From the NCBI GenBank assembly GCA_002501805.1, contig DAOI01000021.1, positions 19,716-42,325 of the forward strand: 22,610 bases of DNA. The letters run 5' to 3'. The number at the start of each line of letters is the position of its first letter. The first letter of the stretch is position 1. This DNA is from Euryarchaeota archaeon UBA463. Its GTDB lineage: Archaea; Thermoplasmatota; Poseidoniia; Poseidoniales; Thalassarchaeaceae. A program made the position numbers and the translations under genes. The notes under the pieces are model-generated. The model did not search any database and had not been told where the DNA came from. It was given only the letters and a program-made list of their open reading frames with translations. Below, one piece after another: positions 8,334 through 14,819 of this stretch.

Positions 8334-9086
8334 TCACGGAAGAACCGATCTTACGTTTTCGCGCCAATCCGCGCCTCCATTGCGGTTAGCCAAGGGGGAA
8401 GCAGGAGAGGGGTGCCAGCACCCCTTTACGACGACTCCACTGCCTCTCAGTGCATTGTTAGCTCTCTTCTCAGCGAACTTTCCAATGCCAATTACCGTAT
8501 CAGCATTGAGAATCTCCACAACCTCGAGAAGATGTTCGTCGCATCTCTCTAACAATCCTCTGGCAGTGGGGCCAGAAATCTTGTCCGGAGTAATGTTGCT
8601 ACCTCTGGGGCCGTCAAGTAGCATCAGTGGACAGTGATTGACTAGGAAGACCTTCTCGAAGATTTCACTAGCACCTCCGTAGGTTTCAGACAGCAGTCCC
8701 CAAATCCTAGTTCCGGAGACCTCCTCTCTCGGATAGTCCAAGCCAATCACAGGCCTACTAGGGTGAATAATCGAGGGCTGATCAACATCAATCCCTGAGA
8801 TGCCTAGAAGGTCCCTGACCATACTGGTCGCGGCAAAGGGTACCCCCATCTGTCCCATTCCGTGAGGGCCGGGATTCATTCCCATCATGACTGTACTCGC
8901 CCCCATGTCCCCAGAGATCTCAATGTACCTCTTGTGAACGTTCCATGCATATGCAAGCGGATTGTAGACACAATCAACTGTTCCCTGAATGGTCAACTCC
9001 CTTCCGATGACATCGACGTCATCCCTCAATCTTGATGCAACTCGCAATAGTTTCTCGACCGACATAGTTCCACTACTGCTTAACAT
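8334..9086 (-). CDS. SMUG1-type single-strand-selective uracil-DNA glycosylase
   Basis: DNA repair enzyme of the SMUG1 branch of the uracil-DNA glycosylase superfamily, removing uracil and related pyrimidines such as 5-hydroxymethyluracil. Motif 1, GMNPGPHGMGQMGVPF (residues about 68-83), closely resembles the GMNPGPFGMAQTGVPF I recall from human SMUG1, including the catalytic Asn. SMVRDLLGI and PVIGLDYPREEVSGTRIWG follow. Then come FLVNHCPL and a C-terminal motif 2, HPSPASPLANR, with the catalytic His. The likely start is the ATG at 9086, which overlaps the upstream YbaK gene by 14 bases; an in-frame ATG at 9065 would avoid this and neither has a clear ribosome site. SMUG1 is best known from animals and scattered bacteria. 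With the Fpg gene at the left edge it gives a bacterial/eukaryote-like base-excision set. Confidence 0.9.
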   Translation of the reverse strand: MLSSSGTMSVEKLLRVASRLRDDVDVIGRELTIQGTVDCVYNPLAYAWNVHKRYIEISGDMGASTVMMGMNPGPHGMGQMGVPFAATSMVRDLLGISGIDVDQPSIIHPSRPVIGLDYPREEVSGTRIWGLLSETYGGASEIFEKVFLVNHCPLMLLDGPRGSNITPDKISGPTARGLLERCDEHLLEVVEILNADTVIGIGKFAEKRANNALRGSGVVVKGCWHPSPASPLANRNGGADWRENVRSVLP

Positions 9087-9537
9087 CCGCGATTCTGGCT
9101 CCCGAGATTTTCATCAAATCTTCAGGAGAAATTGGGAAAACGGTCTGAGAAGTTCCTCCGGCCCCCCATACAGTTTCGAATTTCAGCAAGTCCTCATCCA
9201 TCAAGATTTCAGTTTCTTCAGTGTGCCCGAACGGAGGTACTCCACCTACCATATAGCCAGTACTAGAAAGGACATATTCAGGCGTGGCCATTCCCGGCTT
9301 GTACCCCAGAATCCTCTTCAGCTTCCTCTTCCTATCTACTCTGTTGGAACCAGAGGTGATTACGACTACCGCACAGCTCTCTCCTTGGAAAACAATGGAC
9401 TTTGCTATGTGAGAAACTTCACAGCCCAATTGATCGGCTGCATCCTGAGATGTCCTTGTCCCCTCCTCATAGAGTCTGGGTTTAGGAGAGAACCCGATTT
9501 CAAGGCACTTGGAGGTCCAGAGCTCGTGACCATCCAT
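9073..9537 (-). CDS. YbaK/EbsC-family aminoacyl-tRNA deacylase
   Basis: Trans-editing protein of 154 aa, the usual size, expected to hydrolyse mischarged tRNA such as Cys- or Ala-tRNA(Pro). Conserved features are the HIAKSIVF strand with the key Lys near residue 43, VITSGSNRVDRKRKLKRILG in the middle, and the glycine-rich GYMVGGVPPFGH near residues 97-108. The frame is open further upstream, but that extension would run into the divergent gene beginning at 9608 and lacks family similarity, so the ATG at 9537 is preferred. It is first in a minus-strand series followed by the uracil glycosylase (overlap of 14 bases), the acyl-CoA ligase and the exporter. Which aminoacyl-tRNA it edits cannot be told. 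Confidence 0.87.
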   Translation of the reverse strand: MDGHELWTSKCLEIGFSPKPRLYEEGTRTSQDAADQLGCEVSHIAKSIVFQGESCAVVVITSGSNRVDRKRKLKRILGYKPGMATPEYVLSSTGYMVGGVPPFGHTEETEILMDEDLLKFETVWGAGGTSQTVFPISPEDLMKISGARIADVKQ

Positions 9538-9581
9538 GAATCCCAAAGGGGGCCATGAGTATTGATGGTTAGGGATTGCTT

Positions 9582-9590
9582 GAATAATAT
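9582..9590 (+). promoter_or_regulatory. Candidate TATA box for the gene at 9608
   Basis: GAATAATAT is centred about 22 bases before the ATG at 9608, in the divergent gap between the YbaK and Frag1-like genes, and there is no ribosome site. This is consistent with a leaderless transcript. Weak evidence. Confidence 0.3.
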
Positions 9591-9607
9591 CGGGCCGTAC
9601 CAAGCTT

Positions 9608-10330
9608 ATGCTGACTCCCATGGAGCCTACCAAATTGGAGAAGCTAGTCAGGATTACAGTGGCGATCCAGGTCATCACACTCGTAGTCTGCTACTTTTCT
9701 TGGGTTTTGGACGGGTGCGACCCATTCATTCCATTCATTTCGGATACAGACACCAATCCAGCCTCTAGCTGGGCATTCACAATCGGATTCACTCTGACCG
9801 GAGCTCTCACGGTACCTCTGTCGATACAATTCTACAATGCCAGAAGAAGATGGGCAGAGCAGAATCTTGGGTCCGGAATCGAAACTATGAATCTACTCTC
9901 AGCTATATCCGCAGCCATATCCGGGATATCCATAATTTGGATTTCATACACGCCATGGCACGAGCAGATGGAGCTTCATATGGTACAGGCTAGGGTGATT
10001 TTTGGCGGACTGATAATCTGGGCACTTCTATCAACGGCCATATCCCTTAGGATGTCCGAGCTAGATACGCGATTCTCGTCACTATCTCAAACTCGTAGAA
10101 GTTGGACTGTTTTCTCCCTGATGTGCCTTCTTGGCCTGGCAGTCTCGGTCTACTCGTACGCGGGGATATCACTATCTATACCCGCAGGGCACATGGACAC
10201 GGTCTTGGAGTGCAACGATCTCGGCCATCCTTCTCTGTCTCTAGCGGCGTTCTTTGAGTGGTCGATGGTCATAGGTTTCGCGGGAGTCTCATACACAGGA
10301 GCGGAAGAGGCACTACTCATCGACCAGTGA
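9608..10330 (+). CDS. Frag1/DRAM/Sfk1-like membrane protein
   Basis: Membrane protein of 240 aa with about six hydrophobic helices. Resemblance to the Frag1/DRAM/Sfk1 family rests on the first extracytoplasmic loop FIPFISDTDTNPASSWAF (near residues 40-57), which matches the family's P-x-PYISD-x-G-x-x-PE-x-x-IF pattern. It also rests on the last two helices beginning AAFFEWSMVIGFAGVSYT. A pair of cysteines is present (DGC near residue 36 and LEC near residue 200), possibly a disulfide outside the membrane. In eukaryotes the family acts in lipid remodelling of GPI anchors, autophagy and sterol transport at the plasma membrane; what it does in prokaryotes is unknown. It is followed after 28 bases by a PAP2-type membrane protein, probably co-transcribed, which hints at lipid head-group work. 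Confidence 0.65.
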   Translation: MLTPMEPTKLEKLVRITVAIQVITLVVCYFSWVLDGCDPFIPFISDTDTNPASSWAFTIGFTLTGALTVPLSIQFYNARRRWAEQNLGSGIETMNLLSAISAAISGISIIWISYTPWHEQMELHMVQARVIFGGLIIWALLSTAISLRMSELDTRFSSLSQTRRSWTVFSLMCLLGLAVSVYSYAGISLSIPAGHMDTVLECNDLGHPSLSLAAFFEWSMVIGFAGVSYTGAEEALLIDQ

Positions 10331-10358
10331 CTTAGCCGCCTAAACGGGTGCAAAATTC

Positions 10359-11828
10359 ATGACTGAGCCATCACGGGCATGGAGTATGTGGTCGCCCTTT
10401 GGCCCCTATGCCACCATCATGATATTCATCCTGGCGTCCACCATCCCTCTGAGGAACCTTCTCTCCAGGGATGAGAAGAGTGAGCGCCTCCTCCTCTCAG
10501 AACTACCATCCGAAATAAGGTCAAAGGGCTACAAATGGCATATTTCTCTGTACCTGCTGATGTACCTGTACAAACTAGTCATCGATTTACACAATGAGCC
10601 AATCAAGGCCAGAGTGGGAGGATACACTCACTGGATACACTCGGTAGAGGGCGACTTCTCTTTGTGGGCGCAGGACCTATTCAGGAACGATCTACTCACC
10701 GACGTCCTATCGTTCCATTACCTGTTCGCCTATCTATTCATAATCTGGTTCGTTCCGATTTACTTCATCCTCGTCAAGGACCAAGTAATGGCTGACAAGG
10801 CCGCACTCAATTACTTCGTAGTGTACGTCCTTGCAGTACCGTTGTATCTCTTCTTCAATGTGGAAGTCACAAGTTCGTTCATTCCCGGGATGGATGCCTT
10901 GCTGTATCATGACTCTTGGTACATGGAGTTCTTCACGAGCAACGACCCTCTGGACAATGGATTCCCCAGTCTCCATTTCGGACTCCCTGTCGGCTTTCTA
11001 ATACTCAATAGACTCCATTGCAGAGATCTGGGAATTTCGATCAGAGAATGGAGGCATCGTGAGCTAGATTTGTTCGTTATGGCCAATGTAGTAATCTATT
11101 TCTTCAGTATCCAGTACCTCGGTGTTCATTGGGTAGTAGATATCATTCCAGGCTTCGTTCTGGCTGTAATATGCGCCACATTTTGCCATAACTGGCAACC
11201 AAAACTAAGGAGCAGGCCAGAGAAGGGATGGGGGTCTATACTCCCTTCACGAAAGGGAGCCACAATCGTCCTTGCCTTCACAATACTATGTGCATCAGCT
11301 ATGGTTTCAGTAATTGTTGATGGCAGTGGTTCTGAGGAGCAGAATCCTAACTTCAGGTTCGGTCAAGGTGATGTAGCCATTGACACAGTAGAGGTCCACA
11401 GTCTGAGTCATCCGGTGATTGTAGAGATAATCAATGTCGGCGAATACCCGGTGAATATCGCAATAGTGGACCGTGATCACGTCATACCCCATGTCGACAG
11501 GGGGGATGTCGATTGGCCGGGAATAGTAGCAGGCTCAGCCCTAAACCCTGACTTCAGTGCCGAGACTCTTGACCCAGGCGAGTCATGGACAACCGAGGTC
11601 TCGACCTCATCACTCTTGGATGTCCATCTGGTACTGGCCAAACTTACAGGAACGGAGCAAGGAGAAGGAGAGGTGAGAATCACGATGGAGTACTTCGATG
11701 ACGAACTGTTGTGGTCAGCTGTACTGGTGTCCCTCCCGGCATTTTTCATAACGGGGCTTGTGGCGGTAATGGCCATTAGGGACTTAGACTACGTTGTAGG
11801 CGAAGATTCCGCCCATGTAGACCCCTGA
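10359..11828 (+). CDS. PAP2-superfamily membrane phosphatase/transferase with C-terminal extracytoplasmic domain
   Basis: Polytopic protein of 489 aa. The N-terminal two-thirds is a PAP2-like membrane domain: PSLH at residues 203-206 and QYLGVHWVVDIIPG with His257 and Asp261, giving the two His and Asp of the phosphotransfer site. The Arg of the usual SR-x5-H-x3-D motif is absent; Gln-Tyr-Leu-Gly replaces it, as in Aur1/inositol-phosphorylceramide-synthase-like members, which move phospho-head groups between lipids. After a hydrophobic helix near residues 305-322, a beta-rich domain of about 125 residues follows. It includes DTVEVHSLSHPVIVEIINVG and is presumably outside the membrane; a last membrane helix lies near 451-473. 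Transcription is likely shared with the Frag1-like gene 28 bases upstream. The 3' end overlaps the convergent gene 11784-12197 by 45 bases. Substrate unknown. Confidence 0.8.
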   Translation: MTEPSRAWSMWSPFGPYATIMIFILASTIPLRNLLSRDEKSERLLLSELPSEIRSKGYKWHISLYLLMYLYKLVIDLHNEPIKARVGGYTHWIHSVEGDFSLWAQDLFRNDLLTDVLSFHYLFAYLFIIWFVPIYFILVKDQVMADKAALNYFVVYVLAVPLYLFFNVEVTSSFIPGMDALLYHDSWYMEFFTSNDPLDNGFPSLHFGLPVGFLILNRLHCRDLGISIREWRHRELDLFVMANVVIYFFSIQYLGVHWVVDIIPGFVLAVICATFCHNWQPKLRSRPEKGWGSILPSRKGATIVLAFTILCASAMVSVIVDGSGSEEQNPNFRFGQGDVAIDTVEVHSLSHPVIVEIINVGEYPVNIAIVDRDHVIPHVDRGDVDWPGIVAGSALNPDFSAETLDPGESWTTEVSTSSLLDVHLVLAKLTGTEQGEGEVRITMEYFDDELLWSAVLVSLPAFFITGLVAVMAIRDLDYVVGEDSAHVDP

Positions 11829-12197
11829 AGCGGCGCCGAGGCCTATCCAGAAACCTATTCTGAACGCCGGATAGCTTTTCCTCCAAACGAAGATTGACTC
11901 TCTGACCCAGACAAGTATCACCGGGACGAACCATACGAAAAATAGCAACTGACCAATCAGAGAAACCAGTAGCGACACCAGTGACCCTGAAAACATCTCA
12001 AGCTTGGACTCGATGCTGCTTTGGAGTAGGCATATCGCCATACAGGCCATCGCTGCCATCGCGAACGGAGCGAACAGTGAGAACTTCGATTCAGTGGTGA
12101 GATATTGGGACTCCAACAAGTACGGAACACAACCAGCCACGAAACCCATCATACTAGGCATAGCTACTGGCCAGAGAGGCGGTTGTTCCCACTTCAC
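11784..12197 (-). CDS. Hypothetical membrane protein, 137 aa
   Basis: I do not recognise the family. The product is almost entirely hydrophobic, with about four helices (residues about 10-28, 40-58, 75-98 and 110-135) and a short basic loop WRKSYPAFR between the last two. The chosen start is GTG at 12197, preceded by GGAGG with only a three-base spacer (12200-12208 on the minus strand), slightly short but better than any later start. The stop lies 45 bases inside the 3' end of the convergent PAP2-type gene. It is divergent from the extradiol dioxygenase gene, with an 80-base gap for both promoters. Real coding is likely given the ribosome site and consistent membrane pattern. Confidence 0.6.
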   Translation of the reverse strand: MKWEQPPLWPVAMPSMMGFVAGCVPYLLESQYLTTESKFSLFAPFAMAAMACMAICLLQSSIESKLEMFSGSLVSLLVSLIGQLLFFVWFVPVILVWVRESIFVWRKSYPAFRIGFWIGLGAASGVYMGGIFAYNVV

Positions 12198-12247
12198 ATG
12201 CCTCCGTTACATCACACACCAATGAAGTCTGGTATTTCTCCGAAAGG

Positions 12248-12256
12248 TTTTCTTTA
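12248..12256 (+). promoter_or_regulatory. Candidate promoter of the dioxygenase operon
   Basis: TTTTCTTTA preceded by purine-rich CGAAAGG is centred about 26 bases before the ATG at 12278, the expected spacing for BRE plus TATA in a leaderless archaeal transcript. The match to a TATA box is poor, so this is tentative. Confidence 0.3.
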
Positions 12257-12277
12257 GATTTCTTCCTCTCAACTAAC

Positions 12278-13183
12278 ATGCCCAAGGGGGAAATTGTACT
12301 GGGGTGCCTCGCCCCACACCCGCCACATGTCGTTTACGCAGAGAACCCCGATCAGAATGAGCCGGTTTCGGAGGGAGGATGGGAGACTCTCAGATGGGGC
12401 TATAACAGACTAGCTAGGAAGCTCAAGACCATAGATTACGACGCCCTCGTAATATTCACGCCCCACTGGCAGACCTACATCGGAACCCACTTCCTCGGCC
12501 TGCCCGAGTTCAAGTCGAAGTCCGTGGACCCAGTCTTCCCGAATATCTTCAGGTACAACTACGACATCAAAGTAGACGTGGAGCTTTCGGAGATCATGCG
12601 CGAGAAGGCATCCGAGCACGGAATAATCACCAAGATGATGCGGAATCAAGATTTCAGAGTTGACTACGGCACTATCACATCCTGCCACATGCTGAACCCG
12701 GATTGGGACAAGCCAATAGTCACAATCAGCAGTAACCGAAACGCCCACTACTATTCTGCAGAGGTGATGAATGAGCAAGCAGCAGCACTCGGTAGGGCAT
12801 GTGCAGAGGCAATCGAGGAGAGTGGCAAGAAGGTAGTTCTAATCAGTAGCCACAGCCTTTCACACAGACACTTCGTCACGGAATCACCATTGCCAGAGGA
12901 CATGAGTCGAGAGCACATATACAACCACAGCCAGTATGTCTGGGACATGAAGCTAGTGGACCTGATGAGAGAGGGGAAGATGAGGGAGCTCATTGACATC
13001 CTCCCTGAGTTCACTGAGCAGACAATCGCTGAGACTGAGGCAGGTGGCCTAACGTGGATGATGTCGGCTATGGGATTCCCACAGTACTCAGCAGAGATCT
13101 ACGGCTACCAGTCAGTGATCGGGACAGGAAACCTAGTTGCGGCTTGGGACCCCAACGCCGTGACCCGTGAGATTGTACTCTGA
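12278..13183 (+). CDS. Class III extradiol ring-cleavage dioxygenase, catalytic subunit (LigB superfamily, AmnB-like)
   Basis: Non-haem iron dioxygenase of 301 aa, expected to cleave an aromatic ring next to a hydroxyl or amino group. The putative catalytic set is complete: His14 in CLAPHPPH, His63 in FTPHWQ, the acid-base His196 in SHSLSHR, and Glu252 (or Glu254) in AETEAGG. These sit one residue from the His13, His62, His195 and Glu251 that I recall for 2-aminophenol 1,6-dioxygenase beta subunit. The next gene is a homologous but degenerate subunit and the third a RidA-family protein like 2-aminomuconate deaminase, so an aminophenol-type substrate is favoured over protocatechuate. Genes are nine bases apart and then overlap, so this is an operon. 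The rest of the pathway (semialdehyde dehydrogenase, hydratase) is not in the window. Family is firm; substrate is inferred. Confidence 0.85.
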   Translation: MPKGEIVLGCLAPHPPHVVYAENPDQNEPVSEGGWETLRWGYNRLARKLKTIDYDALVIFTPHWQTYIGTHFLGLPEFKSKSVDPVFPNIFRYNYDIKVDVELSEIMREKASEHGIITKMMRNQDFRVDYGTITSCHMLNPDWDKPIVTISSNRNAHYYSAEVMNEQAAALGRACAEAIEESGKKVVLISSHSLSHRHFVTESPLPEDMSREHIYNHSQYVWDMKLVDLMREGKMRELIDILPEFTEQTIAETEAGGLTWMMSAMGFPQYSAEIYGYQSVIGTGNLVAAWDPNAVTREIVL

Positions 13184-13188
13184 GGTGA
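13182..13188 (+). promoter_or_regulatory. Ribosome binding site deciding a TTG start
   Basis: GAGGTGA, overlapping the stop of the upstream dioxygenase gene, lies four bases before TTG at 13193. It supports this rare start codon and translational coupling of the two subunits. Confidence 0.6.
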
Positions 13189-13192
13189 TTAT

Positions 13193-14116
13193 TTGGAAGA
13201 CGCTGACATTCTGTTTGGAATCTACTGCCCGCCCCATCCCCAACCACTCCTATCGCCTGAGGCCAGTGATGGATATGCCAAGCTGAGGCAGGCATATGAC
13301 ACGTGTAGGGAGAGGATTGAGAACAGCGATGCCGATTTGATAATCGTGTACTCTACCACGTGGCCAAGCATAATCGGGCATCAGATTCAAGCTCACCCCG
13401 AGCCCGAGTGGGTGCATGTGGACGACGACTTCCACTATCTGGGAAGCATGCCTTACAAGTTCAAGATGGATGTCGACTTTGCAGAGTGCCTCAGGGACTC
13501 CGCTAAGGAAAGAGGACTCCATTCTAGGACCATCGCATACGAGGGATTCCCGATAGACACTGGATCGGTCGTAGCATTGAAGCTACTGAACCCAGATAAC
13601 AGAATACCTGCCTGCATAGTCTCCAGCAACATGTACGCAAACAGGGCTGAGACGATAGTTCTAGGCAAGTCAATCAGGGACGCACTGGCCAAGCAGGGGA
13701 AGAAGGCAATTGCAGTGGTGGTGTCAAGCCTGTCCAACAGGATGTTTACCGAGCATATCGATCCGACCGAGGACAGGATCCACAGTCCCAAGGACGATGA
13801 GTGGAACCGCAAGATACTGGAGTTCTTCGCTGATGGCAGACTTGAGGACCTCAGCCAGCTCTCCAGGGAGATTCATGGTCAGATAAGGGTCCAGAAGGTC
13901 GTCGCATACAAGCCAGCTTGGTGGATGGCGGCCACTATGGGACAGCATAACAACTACCAGGGAGAGGTGCTCGCGTACGAGGCCCTTCATGGATCGGGAG
14001 GGGCTGTGGTAACGCTGACCCCCTCCTCCGGCTCATTCGGCGATAAGGAATTCGACGAGGACGACGTCGAGTACTATCACGGGGACAGGGACGTCTTGGA
14101 CAAGGGGATGCTGTGA
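13193..14116 (+). CDS. Degenerate extradiol dioxygenase subunit (LigB superfamily, AmnA-like)
   Basis: Homologue of the preceding dioxygenase, 307 aa, with the same fold landmarks (YCPPHPQP at the N-terminus, a WWMAATMG segment, and a GEVLAYEALHGSGGA strand). Most catalytic positions are lost: the second metal His is within STTWPS, the acid-base His is Asn in SSLSNR, and the metal-binding Glu region reads QKVVAYK. This is the pattern of the non-catalytic alpha subunit that pairs with AmnB in 2-aminophenol 1,6-dioxygenase, probably with a structural role in a mixed oligomer. It has an acidic C-terminal tail (FDEDDVEYYHGDRD) of unknown role. The start is TTG, supported by GAGGTGA four bases upstream; no better start is close. 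The stop overlaps the next gene's ATG by one base. Confidence 0.82.
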   Translation: MEDADILFGIYCPPHPQPLLSPEASDGYAKLRQAYDTCRERIENSDADLIIVYSTTWPSIIGHQIQAHPEPEWVHVDDDFHYLGSMPYKFKMDVDFAECLRDSAKERGLHSRTIAYEGFPIDTGSVVALKLLNPDNRIPACIVSSNMYANRAETIVLGKSIRDALAKQGKKAIAVVVSSLSNRMFTEHIDPTEDRIHSPKDDEWNRKILEFFADGRLEDLSQLSREIHGQIRVQKVVAYKPAWWMAATMGQHNNYQGEVLAYEALHGSGGAVVTLTPSSGSFGDKEFDEDDVEYYHGDRDVLDKGML

Positions 14117-14778
14117 TGAGCTCGGGAGAACCGGACGAAGAACAGCAGGGCTCAGCTTTCACCCACAGATTGGAGATGCTAAAGGAACTAGTAGAGGCCC
14201 CGGATGAGGCCATAGAGGCCCTGTACAACTCATACGGCAAGTCGATGTTCACGAACGCAGGAGGAGCCGTTGGCGCCGCCGCGGGCGTGGCTGTCGGAGG
14301 CCCAGTCGGAGGAATAGTGGGAGGAGTCGTGGGAAAGAAAACGGCAGGGAAGATGACCAGTCAAGACGGCCCCTTCACTGCCGATACAGGCCCCTCCGCA
14401 ATGGGCGCTTACCCCCACCTCAGGAGAGTCGGTAACCTAGTATTCGTCAGTGGCATGGGACCAAGGTCACCGGAGACCAACAAGATCCCTGGTGGGCCCG
14501 TGAGGGACGACTCAGGAAACCCCCTGAATTATGACATCACCGCGCAGGCTCACTCCGTGATCAATAACATCAGGGTGATACTGGAAGAGTACGGAGCGGG
14601 TCTGGAAAATGTTGTCGATATTCTGGTATTCCTAATTGACATGGACAGGGACTTCAAGGCCTACAATGAGGTATATGCCGAGCACTTCGGCGAAATCATG
14701 CCAGCTAGGACAACCGTCTCGGTAAACGCCCTCCCCTCCCCGATTGCGATAGAGATGAAGGTAATCGCGAAGGTGTGA
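14116..14778 (+). CDS. RidA-family protein, probable 2-aminomuconate deaminase-like, with glycine-zipper N-terminal extension
   Basis: Protein of 220 aa. Residues about 95-220 are a RidA/YjgF domain: FVSGMGPRSP, DITAQAHSVINNIRVILEEYG, VDILVFLIDMDRDFKAYNEVY and MPARTTVSVNALP, whose Arg198 matches the substrate-binding Arg of the family. The SGMGPRSP start and the PGGPVRDDSGN insertion resemble the bacterial 2-aminomuconate deaminases, which are RidA proteins and act after 2-aminophenol ring cleavage; this fits the two dioxygenase genes just upstream. The first 95 residues are unusual for a protein of normally 130-150 aa: a helical segment and then a glycine/alanine/valine-rich stretch, GGAVGAAAGVAVGGPVGGIV (residues about 48-67), with GxxxG spacing that could insert in a membrane. 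The ATG overlaps the previous stop (TGATG). A general enamine deaminase role is the alternative. Confidence 0.82.
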   Translation: MSSGEPDEEQQGSAFTHRLEMLKELVEAPDEAIEALYNSYGKSMFTNAGGAVGAAAGVAVGGPVGGIVGGVVGKKTAGKMTSQDGPFTADTGPSAMGAYPHLRRVGNLVFVSGMGPRSPETNKIPGGPVRDDSGNPLNYDITAQAHSVINNIRVILEEYGAGLENVVDILVFLIDMDRDFKAYNEVYAEHFGEIMPARTTVSVNALPSPIAIEMKVIAKV

Positions 14779-14784
14779 TAAGCC

Positions 14785-14793
14785 CATAATTTG
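14785..14793 (+). promoter_or_regulatory. Candidate TATA box for the membrane zinc-ribbon gene
   Basis: CATAATTTG is centred about 31 bases before the ATG at 14820, with no ribosome site between. Position and composition match the element before the related gene at 5376. Tentative. Confidence 0.35.
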
Positions 14794-14819
14794 AAGCCCA
14801 TGCTAGTTGTTTCCCATTT

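Noticed and set aside
8410..8427. Perfect inverted repeat AGGGGTGC-CA-GCACCCCT, possible terminator or operator.
   Set aside because: It lies inside the SMUG1 coding region over the conserved HPSP motif, so it is explained by codons; no T tract follows.
8989..9558. A 189-codon plus-strand open frame across the SMUG1 and YbaK genes.
   Set aside because: It is antisense to two well-recognised families and its translation is low-complexity and unlike any protein family.
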